Positions 1 through 7,870 of a stretch of DNA of 59,434 bases are shown piece by piece. Source of the stretch: Levilactobacillus paucivorans (GTDB taxonomy: Bacteria > Bacillota > Bacilli > Lactobacillales > Lactobacillaceae); contig NZ_JQCA01000165.1 in NCBI RefSeq assembly GCF_001437125.1, positions 1 through 59,434 of the forward strand. Direction: 5' to 3'. Position 1 is the first letter of the stretch. Every line of letters begins with the position of its first letter. The notes below the pieces were generated by a model, which was not told where the DNA came from, searched no databases, and saw nothing but the letters and a program-made list of their open reading frames with translations. The translations under genes were made by a program, and so were the position numbers.

Positions 1-24
1 TAGACCACTTCTAAGAATAGATTC

Positions 25-1410
25 TTAGTGTTGCACTTGATTTGACAATTGAGGAAATCTATTTTTAACCAATTCAACAAATCTATTATTTTTTTGATCT
101 TCAAAGTAGTTGACCAGCTTACTAACATCACTCAACTCATAGTTTCCAGCAACTTCTTCCAATCCACTCCGAACACTATCAGAGTTCAAGTGTAGAGATG
201 CTATAAATGAATTATTTGAATAAAATTCACTTCCAAGTTCCCCCTCGAACTCGTCAAAAGGTTGTGTACCAGACATTCTTATTTCGAATTTGTCAAAAAG
301 TTTTGTAAAGATTGGTTGAAGTGGAAGATTAGCTATACCGTTATCATAATTTATGATACCAGCAAGATTCGTTAAACGATACGTCATATCACCATATTCT
401 CGAATCAAATCGTATCGTTTTGAATTTTTGAAAACATTGTATATGTTCGCCACAGAGCCTGATAATAATGGATTTTCCCCATTGTCATCTCGAAAATCGC
501 TGAGAGTATATTGGGGAGCCTTCGAACTGTTAAACGGGGTAGCATTATAGCCAAATGCTTTTTTTATTTTATCTTGCTTCGACAATCTAAGCATTGCCAT
601 CATACTACTCCGAGTTGGCTTCTCTCGAAACAACAACACAGATTCAACAAATTTGAGATAGATAGGGGCTGCCGCTTCCATAGACTTTCCGTTCTTAAAA
701 AACTGATTGAAGTCATCCTCGTTAATTGGTTTTTGATTTAAGATGGCTTCTAAACGGCTTTCTTCCACTCGCATACCACCTTGGTCAATGTACATATTCA
801 AGAATTGATCAAACAGCAACTGATTATCGATTACTAACTGATACTTATCAATTATTTCATCCAATTCTTTTTCACCCATACTTGGACTAATCGATAAAAC
901 CAGTACTTCTAAGTTATTCCGGGGGATATCTTTATATCGACTTAGCATCTTCAGCATAAAAAGAAATGGTTTTATATAATGATCCCCTGCCACGTTATAA
1001 AGTCTTAGCTTAGACCATTGTCGAAAGAAAATCAGATTATCTTCTGAAATACTTAATACCTTTTCGAATTCATCCAAAGGTGCCAGATTACGATGAAGCC
1101 ATGCTCTTCCCGCATCTGACACTTCTCTCTTTCCATTAATCAACCCTGTCTTAACCAAACTATTAGTCAGCGTTCTACCACGCTTAGCCATTTTCTTATC
1201 TTCAGTTTCATTACGATCAAATAAGTTGGTTTGGTCGATAACTGTTTCGTAAAAATCTCTCTGTGAATCAGCATTTCGAGCCCAAGTTTGACCATTTTCC
1301 ATATGCTTTTCCAATAATACGAGTAAGGTTCGATACTCAGACATATACTCCTTACGCCGAAAACTAGTGTCGCCAAAATCTAAAACTGAAGATTCATTTT
1401 TTAGCTTCAT
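25..1410 (-). CDS. Type IIS restriction endonuclease-like protein (AlwI-like), probably truncated
   Basis: The 461-residue protein is the last gene of a minus-strand operon, 46 bp after a D12-class adenine methyltransferase that itself overlaps a second one. This is the usual layout of a type IIS system with an asymmetric site, which needs two methylases. The N-terminus (LDFGDTSFRRKEYMSEYRTL) resembles my recollection of AlwI-family nucleases, and the region up to about residue 440 looks like the recognition part. I see no PD-(D/E)XK motif, although family members carry one in a C-terminal domain. After the TAA stop the same frame continues as ESILRSGL to the window edge, so the catalytic domain may have been cut off by a nonsense change or may be a separate gene. 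The gene is AT-rich like its two neighbours. The operon position is firm; the function is inferred. Confidence 0.55.
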   Translation of the reverse strand: MKLKNESSVLDFGDTSFRRKEYMSEYRTLLVLLEKHMENGQTWARNADSQRDFYETVIDQTNLFDRNETEDKKMAKRGRTLTNSLVKTGLINGKREVSDAGRAWLHRNLAPLDEFEKVLSISEDNLIFFRQWSKLRLYNVAGDHYIKPFLFMLKMLSRYKDIPRNNLEVLVLSISPSMGEKELDEIIDKYQLVIDNQLLFDQFLNMYIDQGGMRVEESRLEAILNQKPINEDDFNQFFKNGKSMEAAAPIYLKFVESVLLFREKPTRSSMMAMLRLSKQDKIKKAFGYNATPFNSSKAPQYTLSDFRDDNGENPLLSGSVANIYNVFKNSKRYDLIREYGDMTYRLTNLAGIINYDNGIANLPLQPIFTKLFDKFEIRMSGTQPFDEFEGELGSEFYSNNSFIASLHLNSDSVRSGLEEVAGNYELSDVSKLVNYFEDQKNNRFVELVKNRFPQLSNQVQH

Positions 1411-1456
1411 AAGTCACCCCGTAGTTATAAAAATAATTTCTATCATTCTTCAACTT

Positions 1457-2353
1457 TTAATAATTAGTTATTAAAACTTCATCTGTTTTCCCATTTCTTG
1501 TCCTATGTTGATAATTTGAATTGCCATAGTCCCTATCTATATGATGAACATTATATTTGGACGACCAATCTATCAGTAATTCGTTCATTTGCCCTTTATT
1601 TTCAAAAACATTTGACAACGCAAATTTATTTCCGTTTTGATCTACTTCATCCAAAAATGCTAACAAATCATTCTCATCCTTTGCGGTCCATCCACCATTT
1701 TCATTATAAACAGCTGTGGTAATTAAATATGGTGGATCAACATAAAAAAAAGAGTCTTGCTTTCTGTTATCTATTAACCGAAAATCAGCCCGTCCGAACG
1801 TGATATCCATATTTTTTACTTGTATACTGAACTCTATTAATTTATCCCTCATATTTTTATTGAAATCGCGTTTTCCAACAGGGTTATTGAATTTCCCAGA
1901 GTTGTTGAACCTAATTTGATTATTAAAACCAAAGACAATTAACACGTAAAGGAAAATAGGGCTTCTATTTTGGCTTTCCTGATTATTATATACATCTCTC
2001 AGCTTTATATATGCATTCTTATTTATCGAACTTAGACCACTTCCAGAATTCGCTCCATAGTATTCGTAACCATGACTAAACGTATCAGTTAAATCATACT
2101 CTTCAATTATACTTATCACACTCCGCATTAAATCAGAGATTTCCGTCCGTTGAACATACTTTAGCAGACGAATCAGTGGCCCATTAATATCATATGCCTC
2201 TACTCTTGCTTCCGAATCATAGTTATTTACAGCAACTACTGCCGAACCAGTAAAAAGGTCGACAAAACGTGCATATTTCTTCGGAAATAGCGGACGAATT
2301 TGATCCAATATTCGATATTTTCCGCCAGGATAATTCAAAAAAGAGCGAATCAT
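1457..2353 (-). CDS. D12-class N6-adenine DNA methyltransferase
   Basis: This 298-residue protein transfers a methyl group from SAM to adenine N6 in the site cut by the neighbouring nuclease. The start has the D12 signature NYPGGKYRILDQIRP (residues 7-21). A FTGSAVVAVN segment (about residues 34-43) is the SAM-binding motif I, and FYVDPPYL (about 203-210) is catalytic motif IV of the DPPY type. The length is normal for Dam/DpnM-like enzymes. Its ATG lies inside the TGA of the upstream methyltransferase gene (ATGA overlap), so the two are translationally coupled. The codon choice is AT-rich compared with genes to the right of 4.2 kb, consistent with acquisition of the whole operon. Confidence 0.93.
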   Translation of the reverse strand: MIRSFLNYPGGKYRILDQIRPLFPKKYARFVDLFTGSAVVAVNNYDSEARVEAYDINGPLIRLLKYVQRTEISDLMRSVISIIEEYDLTDTFSHGYEYYGANSGSGLSSINKNAYIKLRDVYNNQESQNRSPIFLYVLIVFGFNNQIRFNNSGKFNNPVGKRDFNKNMRDKLIEFSIQVKNMDITFGRADFRLIDNRKQDSFFYVDPPYLITTAVYNENGGWTAKDENDLLAFLDEVDQNGNKFALSNVFENKGQMNELLIDWSSKYNVHHIDRDYGNSNYQHRTRNGKTDEVLITNY

Positions 2354-3564
2354 TTCATCACCTCAACCAAATATAGTAACTCTTTATGATCCTTTATATT
2401 TGTTTTTCCGGTAGTAAAAACTTGGAATGGTTCTTCAAAAATCTGAACCCTCCCCCTTTTTTTTAATATTGAAACAATCTCCTCGTTACTAATCTTAGCA
2501 TTGGATCGCCCTACTCCCTTATGTGCCATGTTGTTATAAGACACTAGAATATATTTAGCCTTTATATGAGTTACTAAGTCTTCAAAAGCTTCCGGAGCTT
2601 TTGACGTGCTATAAAGACTTTTAGTTTTACTACGGTCTTTAGGTTTCATAGCAACTCCAAATAGTTTAGGCTTTTTCCAATCTATAACGTTTTCCAACAC
2701 ATGATATACATCACCATATTGACGACTATTATATGGCGTATCAATATATACTAAATCAGCCTCAATTTTTCTAACTAACTCATTAGCATCTTCATGATAA
2801 ATTCTTGTCAAAGAGGATTTAACTTCCAGATTTGGATACTTAAAATGAATAGGCGCAATATTATCCAACACTTTTCTATAAGCATCATAGTGGCCCACTG
2901 TATTTGCCACTTTATCCATAGCATACAGTAACGAAGTTAGCAAAATATCTTTCTCTCGACTTGTTAATTTTGTTTGACGTTCAATAAACGCTCTTGCCTC
3001 ACCAATTTTGCGTGCATTACTCTCAGAAAAGTACTTATTGCCGTAATTAACACTCACATAATTATCATCACCAGGAAGAGCATTCATCTGACTAATTTTA
3101 TCCTTTAACAGTTTCTCTCGAACTCGATCACTCCCAAAAAAAGTTTGATAGACCATGAAGTTACTATCCAAGATATCATTAACAATTACATCTTTACCCT
3201 GTGAAAAAAATAGATTAGTAACGACACCTGTTCCAGCAAAAATATCAGCTATAGTTCTAACTCCACTAGTGTTTTCTCTCACTACTTTATCGATAAAATC
3301 CAACATGCGAGATTTCGCACCCAAATACCTTCTGTTTTCAATATTAAATGTATCTTTGTTATTCCCAACCGGTTTTATACCCGCTGCTTTTAAGTCAACA
3401 TAGTTGTTCAAGCTTTCAATCGACTCCTTATCCCAAAGATACCTGCCATTAGGCCTCTTTTTAATTTTCAAATTTCCATATTTAGTCCAGTTTGCTAAAG
3501 TCTGTCTCGTGATTCCAAATTTGCTTAAAATTTCTCTAGTCTTCAAATGCAACACCCGCATCAT
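2350..3564 (-). CDS. DNA adenine methyltransferase with N-terminal helix-turn-helix
   Basis: The first gene of the operon encodes 404 residues. Residues 8-35 (REILSKFGITRQTLANWTKY and following) form a MerR-like helix-turn-helix, followed by a 'wing' rich in Lys/Arg. From about residue 80 it is a D12-like methyltransferase: YLGAKSRMLDFIDK is the start of the fold, DIFAGTGVVTNLFF is motif I, and YIDTPYNSRQYG (about residues 270-281) is motif IV with TPY in place of the usual PPY. It would methylate the second strand of an asymmetric site. The fused HTH could let the enzyme repress its own operon, doing the job of a separate controller protein; that role is inferred. No good Shine-Dalgarno precedes the ATG, so the message may be translated with a very short leader. 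Confidence 0.85.
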   Translation of the reverse strand: MMRVLHLKTREILSKFGITRQTLANWTKYGNLKIKKRPNGRYLWDKESIESLNNYVDLKAAGIKPVGNNKDTFNIENRRYLGAKSRMLDFIDKVVRENTSGVRTIADIFAGTGVVTNLFFSQGKDVIVNDILDSNFMVYQTFFGSDRVREKLLKDKISQMNALPGDDNYVSVNYGNKYFSESNARKIGEARAFIERQTKLTSREKDILLTSLLYAMDKVANTVGHYDAYRKVLDNIAPIHFKYPNLEVKSSLTRIYHEDANELVRKIEADLVYIDTPYNSRQYGDVYHVLENVIDWKKPKLFGVAMKPKDRSKTKSLYSTSKAPEAFEDLVTHIKAKYILVSYNNMAHKGVGRSNAKISNEEIVSILKKRGRVQIFEEPFQVFTTGKTNIKDHKELLYLVEVMK

Positions 3565-4109
3565 ACTTATTTTACATAAATTTTACTACACTTACTTCTG
3601 GTAGTCATCCCTATTCAACCAATAATAATCTAAATAGCCATAGCTGAGTACCAAACATACATTCCTGACAATCTCAATGCGGCCAACTTTTTAATTTTCA
3701 CCTTTAATCAACACAACCATCTATTCTAATTTGATGTCGTAATTTCATCAACAAATAATCAAATATATTAAGTTCCTGCCACCCTGGACAGCCTATATAG
3801 AAATCTTAGCTTGCGAAACATACTTTTTCCCTAATTGAATTGGATAAATAGCTTCTTGTGAAATCTCTTTTTGAACAGCCCCGCCTATTATTAACTAACG
3901 AAATTTGTCGCTGATTTTTCGCATTAATTTTAACAATCAGCCAAATCCCTCATTACTTTACTTATGACAGCATTCCCAGACATGTCCGACAAAAAAGCAC
4001 ATACTAAGTAGCCGTAAATACACGTCTCATAAGCTTTCAAGCTAGTTTCCCAATAGGCAACTCAAAAAGCAACAATTTCGTACAATTAATTTTTACAATC
4101 ACTATCAGA
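3565..4109. other. AT-rich intergenic stretch at the edge of the restriction-modification island
   Basis: No convincing gene is seen on either strand: only short unsupported frames without ribosome binding sites. The stretch must hold the promoter of the leftward methyltransferase operon. Base composition changes from AT-rich here to GC-rich at about 4.2 kb, which I take as the island boundary. I see no tRNA, integrase or clear direct repeat marking it. Confidence 0.5.
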
Positions 4110-4142
4110 CTGACATAATATGACACACCCATCGACTATACT
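4110..4142 (+). promoter_or_regulatory. Shared-architecture promoter of the first paralogue operon
   Basis: CTGACA at 4110-4115 is followed after exactly 21 bp by TATACT at 4137-4142. The upstream box overlaps an imperfect palindrome (GACAT, AAT, ATGAC). The same boxes with the same 21 bp spacing precede the two paralogues at 7871 and 9249. The spacing is too long for an ordinary sigma-A -35/-10 pair, so the upstream part is more likely an operator or activator site. Confidence 0.55.
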
Positions 4143-4209
4143 TATTTTATCAACTTAAGTAACACCGCGTCATATCGTTTCCGCGTTAATCTAACAAGGA
4201 GGTGTTTCA

Positions 4210-5403
4210 ATGACCATATCTCAGACCAAAATCTCCAGAAATCTTTCCTATGCTGACCTCAACGTTTTGTGTAAAGTTTACGCACACAGCGATTCCGAAC
4301 GGGTCACTGCTTCAAATGCAACCTCGCTTTTTTCTATCACATCTGATGAGTTGCCCCACCGCGTTACGCGTTATCAAGTGGGCGGTGAGGACAACGCCAC
4401 CTACACGTCCTATTTAAAATTACGTGAACTTGAGCGCGTCCTTTCGACACCGACCGATGACCTCCCCGATTTGCCGTTTGGCCCGACGGCGGTCCCCAAT
4501 CTTGAAACACTCATCGCCAATCTGAACGATTTAGGTTTCACCGTGACTGGTCACCATATCCAACGACTCGAATCGCGTTTTATCTCTGATCTCGACAAAT
4601 TTGTCGCTAATCCTACTGACTATCTGGCCACGCTCGACTTGCCATCACGACCAAGTGACACCGCTAGTATTCCAGCCCTGAATAACGACAACGAATACCT
4701 GCCCAATCAGAGTCGCTATACGATTTACGATCAATCAGGTGAGCCGATTATTGAAAGCATTCATCCCCTCCTCCTAGGCGCGGTCATCGGCTGTCTCTTA
4801 CTCCAAGCCGACCCCCAAACCATCAGGCAACTCCTCATATGGCCGAACCGCAAGTTATTCCCAGCAGACAGTGACCTTGACATCAGAGTCACCGCCTACC
4901 GCATATCCGCTGACTACCCGATCACCAGTCGTGCTGACTGTGCCCGTATGGCGAAATCCCAAATTCCTGGAGGCGGCCGTATCACTCAGTTGTTCAGTCC
5001 TTCCGCCGAACCCTACACCCTATACCCTGAATTTGGTCTCACCGACTGTCTCAGCGTCATTGCCGAATTTACCCGCAAAGCCCCCGTCGACCCGACGCAA
5101 ACCGACGACGCCAAACAGCTGGCCCAACGCCTCATTGACTTGGCTAGCGGCCAAAATCTCGGCATTAATCGTATGACGCGTCAACTCGTTGACAGAGGGG
5201 CGGCCGAAGACTTCACGATTACTGACGGCCGTCTCACCGATGTTGCTATCGGCTTCTGGCGAGAAGACAGTCCCCATATTCCTGAATTAAGTTTCGACTT
5301 GATCGACCAGACCACCGGTCAGACCGTGGCCTACGACATCTTGCTTCGTAACCTGATTGAAAAACTGCTACGTCACATTGACCTAAAGAAAGGTGATAAA
5401 TAA
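4210..5403 (+). CDS. Uncharacterised protein, paralogue family member 1
   Basis: The 397-residue protein is soluble, with no signal peptide or membrane segment, and I do not recognise its family. It is a distant paralogue of the proteins at 7871-9064 and 9249-10481. The clearest shared blocks are the middle segment (here RYTIYDQSGEPIIESIHPLL at about residues 168-187, then ADPQTIRQLLIWP) and the C-terminal one (SFDLIDQTTGQTVAYDILLR). Each is a predicted beta-hairpin around a turn followed by a helix, and the unit seems to recur about four times per protein. The start is fixed by AAGGAGGTG upstream of ATG. The stop overlaps the ATG of the next gene by one base, so the two are co-translated. 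The promoter matches those of the paralogues. Confidence 0.85.
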   Translation: MTISQTKISRNLSYADLNVLCKVYAHSDSERVTASNATSLFSITSDELPHRVTRYQVGGEDNATYTSYLKLRELERVLSTPTDDLPDLPFGPTAVPNLETLIANLNDLGFTVTGHHIQRLESRFISDLDKFVANPTDYLATLDLPSRPSDTASIPALNNDNEYLPNQSRYTIYDQSGEPIIESIHPLLLGAVIGCLLLQADPQTIRQLLIWPNRKLFPADSDLDIRVTAYRISADYPITSRADCARMAKSQIPGGGRITQLFSPSAEPYTLYPEFGLTDCLSVIAEFTRKAPVDPTQTDDAKQLAQRLIDLASGQNLGINRMTRQLVDRGAAEDFTITDGRLTDVAIGFWREDSPHIPELSFDLIDQTTGQTVAYDILLRNLIEKLLRHIDLKKGDK

Positions 5404-6005
5404 TGATTAAAACTTCTGATTTTTCAACTGTTGATAGCTGGGCGCTCTGGAACGTTCCCGCTGATTTACCAGCTAACGCCACCGACGCTGAACGTGAACA
5501 ACTCTTCAAGGCCGCCTATGGCGCCCACGGGACATCCCCTAAAGACCAACTTCCTAGCGATCTCACTGACCGCCTCAGCAAAGTTGAATACGTCCTGGTC
5601 GGTCAAAACCCTGGCAACGCCGCTGCTAAGGCTAGCGAACAAGGCCTCTTCAACAACTTCCATGGCCCTGCCAGAAGTTGTGATTACCGCCTCGCTGCTG
5701 CCATTTATGGCACGAAGCTTTGGGGAACTTTCATGAGTGATGTTTCCAAGACCATCAACAGTAACAGTCAAGAAGCTAAGCCAGTTGAAGCCGATGTCCG
5801 TGACTTCGAAAAGCACCTTGATGCCCTGGGTATCTCAAAAGACGCCACGCTGATTGCCTTAGGAAGTACCGTCAACACTGCGCTGACTAAGTTTGCTAGC
5901 CGCCCAGTTAAGACGATGTACCACTACTCCCCAGTCAACACGCGTTGGCAAGCCGCTACCGTTCGTCAACAAGTCCTCGACATCACTGAAGAAGCCGTCG
6001 ACTAA
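5403..6005 (+). CDS. Uracil-DNA-glycosylase-superfamily-like protein
   Basis: The 200-residue protein is translationally coupled to the gene before it. VEYVLVGQNPGNAAAK (about residues 60-75) resembles motif A of the UDG fold, closest to the GxNPG form of the Mug/TDG group. It is followed by a conserved-looking FHG...CDYRLAAAIYGTKLWGTF stretch. HYSPVN near residue 178 sits where motif B (HPSP or NPSG) is expected, and LIALGSTV precedes it as in these folds. The acidic residue that activates water in family 1 UDGs is not present, so it could be a base-binding or divergent glycosylase rather than a classical repair enzyme. A strong terminator follows. Function is inferred from motifs only. Confidence 0.5.
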   Translation: MIKTSDFSTVDSWALWNVPADLPANATDAEREQLFKAAYGAHGTSPKDQLPSDLTDRLSKVEYVLVGQNPGNAAAKASEQGLFNNFHGPARSCDYRLAAAIYGTKLWGTFMSDVSKTINSNSQEAKPVEADVRDFEKHLDALGISKDATLIALGSTVNTALTKFASRPVKTMYHYSPVNTRWQAATVRQQVLDITEEAVD

Positions 6006-6101
6006 ATACTTACCGGTCTGACAAATAAGAGCCGAAATCGTTAACTGGTTTGAAGTCATGACAACGACCGACTCGACTGTAAGAAAAATATTTGTACATC
6101 A

Positions 6102-6156
6102 AAGGCTCCTCACAACCAACTTCGACACGAAGCTGATTATGAGGAGCCTTATTTTT
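6102..6156 (+). terminator. Rho-independent terminator after the paralogue/UDG-like operon
   Basis: AAGGCTCCTCA (6102-6112) pairs with TGAGGAGCCTT (6140-6150), with a smaller inner hairpin between them, and is followed by ATTTTT. It closes the 4210-6005 operon. Confidence 0.85.
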
Positions 6157-6300
6157 AATTATTCATTATCAAATTTTACCCTTTAAACCAGTGCCAGCAC
6201 ACCCTGTTTTGTGTATCTCATGCTATAGGCGAACCTGCCAATTTCTAAGGAGTGATGCGTATGCAGCACAAATTCAGAGTTGAAAGGCTCGCTTCATGTG

Positions 6301-6411
6301 ATGGGTTTGTCAGCATGTCTCTTAGGCATTGCTGCAATCTTGAACGCTGTTGCCAAGATAATGATGGCTTATGCCAAAATTATCAGCGCAAACAAAAAGA
6401 ACCGCAGCTAA
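6301..6411 (+). CDS. Small hydrophobic peptide, candidate type I toxin
   Basis: The 36-codon frame encodes MGLSACLLGIAAILNAVAKI followed by a short segment ending KKNRS: one hydrophobic helix with a basic tail, the layout of Fst/Ldr-like toxins. A GTG directly precedes the ATG, and AAAGG lies 10 nt upstream of that GTG. The 3' end of the frame lies in an inverted repeat (6396-6404 with 6426-6434) whose T-run is on the minus strand, as expected if an antisense RNA ends inside the toxin gene. A second hairpin lies further downstream. The overlapping frame from the ATG at 6261, which has the better Shine-Dalgarno (AAGGAG), encodes a Cys- and charge-rich peptide without such features. It may be a leader, and I left it out. 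I do not recognise the toxin family. Confidence 0.4.
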   Translation: MGLSACLLGIAAILNAVAKIMMAYAKIISANKKNRS

Positions 6412-6434
6412 CTTGCAGGTCTACTCGGTTCTTT
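6396..6434 (-). terminator. Inverted repeat in the 3' end of the candidate toxin gene
   Basis: AAAGAACCG (6396-6404) pairs with CGGTTCTTT (6426-6434). Read on the minus strand it ends in CGGTTCTTTTTGTTT, a good terminator for an RNA transcribed from the right against the small peptide gene. Confidence 0.5.
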
Positions 6435-6471
6435 ACGTCATAATATAACTGGGTGAGCTGTCGCTCTACAT

Positions 6472-6516
6472 CTACCGTGTTTCTGTGCTAATTATAGCAC
6501 AGAGCATGGTATTTTT
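6472..6516 (+). terminator. Hairpin downstream of the candidate toxin
   Basis: TCTGTGCT and AGCACAGA form the core stem, extended by ACCGTG with CATGGT, and ATTTTTGT follows. It would end the small-peptide transcript. On the minus strand the loop contains TATAAT, so it could double as the -10 box of an antisense RNA. Confidence 0.5.
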
Positions 6517-6571
6517 GTATATTCTGAGATCCCATACTCATCTCAAAATTAAATTACGGGGTTTTCGTGTA

Positions 6572-6622
6572 TGAAGTGAACTCCCAAAATTGGATTTTTC
6601 CAAGCCCTGGAGGTTCACTTCA
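6572..6622. repeat. Inverted repeat, possible insertion-sequence remnant
   Basis: TGAAGTGAAC with TCC (from 6572) pairs with GGAGGTTCACTTCA (6609-6622), and the loop between reads like AAAATTGGATTTTTCC. The arms remind me of IS3-family ends in lactobacilli, but no transposase fragment is visible. It may simply be a terminator for the WYL gene. Confidence 0.3.
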
Positions 6623-6675
6623 TTTTCGACTCTTATTTTTATTGGGCTGTTTTGATTTTTGAACAATGCTTGTAA

Positions 6676-7755
6676 TTAATACAACGCCCGCATCCGGTCG
6701 ATCTCCGTTAAAACGGCTGCCCGTAATTTGGGACTTTTCAGCACGCGAACCAACGCGCCCTGCCCCATAATCCAGAGCACCAAGCCTTGCATCTGACCAG
6801 TTCCTGAAATAATGACACTCGTTGGATTGGTCTTTAGAATCTCGGTTCCGGTTGGATGGTGACGCTCCTCTTCCGCCGTGGCTCGGCGGACCTGTTTCAC
6901 GCCTGGCAAACTATCCAGGGCAGTCTGTGGCCAGCCCCAGTACTGGATTTCGTACGGTTCTGAGGTCAATTCATTACCCAAGAGATACGTCTGATTCACG
7001 CGCTCACCCTCATTGGTATTCTTGGGCTGTTCCGCCCGGTGCGCCGCGCGCAGGCTGTCTGGTTGCATACGGTCCAACCGATAGACTTGCTCGTTCCCTT
7101 GTTGTTGCGTATAGATCCACACATAAAAGTAATGCGCTGAGAAAGTGACACTGGTTGGCTTCCCCACGATGGTGTTTACGGCTCCCGTGCTGTTTTGATA
7201 CTTGAATCTAATCCACTTGTCGGCCTGGATATAGGTGGCAATATCATCTAACAGCGGCAGTTTTTCCATCGTGCTGGCTCCGATATGTGGTTGCGTCTCT
7301 TCGGCCGGCCAAACCTTGGCATTATAGCCTACGGGGCGATACGTCCCCGCGGTCACGGTGGTTAGCCGGCGGGCATTCTCGCGATGGCTGGGCGATAACA
7401 AACCCAAGAGATGTTCGCGAAGCGTCAACATTTCGGGTTTGCTCAGTGCCCGCACGCCAATCACCATTTTCAATAAGGCCAAGACTTCGGCATAAGTCAA
7501 CTCATCTTGCGTCGTTAGGTAGTAGGCATAGACCTTACTCGTCCCGCGTTGAACCAGATCGTGGTTCCAACTCCAATCACGCTGTTCCAACACCGCGGCT
7601 TTAATCGCCTTGATGTCGCGCCGAACTGTTCGCTCATCGACCCCATAAGTTTCCTCCAGGTCTTTGACCACGATCCGACCACCCTGCCACAGGGTGATTA
7701 ACATTTCAGCGACACGTTTCTGTTCATTGCCTTTTTTATTTGCATTGCTTGCCAT
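6676..7755 (-). CDS. WYL-domain transcriptional regulator with DeoR-type HTH
   Basis: This 359-residue cytoplasmic DNA-binding protein has a winged HTH at residues 12-55 (EQKRVAEMLITLWQGGRIVV, then DERTVRRDIKAIKAAV), a linker, and a WYL-type domain at about 175-250 (WIRFKYQNSTGAVNTIVGKP with YVWIYT and YRLDRM). WYL domains bind ligands, often nucleic-acid-derived, and WYL-HTH proteins such as BrxR and CapW control defence operons. Here the gene lies 115 bp downstream of one paralogue and in the same direction, tail-to-tail with the paralogue/UDG-like operon. It is the obvious candidate to act on the three shared promoters, but that link is inference. The first ATG follows GGAGGTAG with suitable spacing. 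Confidence 0.85.
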   Translation of the reverse strand: MASNANKKGNEQKRVAEMLITLWQGGRIVVKDLEETYGVDERTVRRDIKAIKAAVLEQRDWSWNHDLVQRGTSKVYAYYLTTQDELTYAEVLALLKMVIGVRALSKPEMLTLREHLLGLLSPSHRENARRLTTVTAGTYRPVGYNAKVWPAEETQPHIGASTMEKLPLLDDIATYIQADKWIRFKYQNSTGAVNTIVGKPTSVTFSAHYFYVWIYTQQQGNEQVYRLDRMQPDSLRAAHRAEQPKNTNEGERVNQTYLLGNELTSEPYEIQYWGWPQTALDSLPGVKQVRRATAEEERHHPTGTEILKTNPTSVIISGTGQMQGLVLWIMGQGALVRVLKSPKLRAAVLTEIDRMRALY

Positions 7756-7870
7756 TTGACTACCTCCATTTCGATAACCAAGCCGGGTATCATCAGCGCA
7801 ATCACTCAGATCGCGTTAAATTCACGTCTCGGTAAACCTTTCTTACGTTTATTTCGTTAGAGAACCCAGC

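Noticed and set aside
4871-5176. Frames of about 100 aa inside GC-rich genes (also 5466-5816, 32078-32419, 33968-33375 region and others)
   Set aside because: Shadows of the real genes in other frames; Pro/Arg-rich translations without start signals.
6252-6443. 63-aa frame with six cysteines
   Set aside because: It has a good Shine-Dalgarno (AAGGAG), but the overlapping hydrophobic frame at 6301 fits the locus layout better. It may be a leader peptide; not called.
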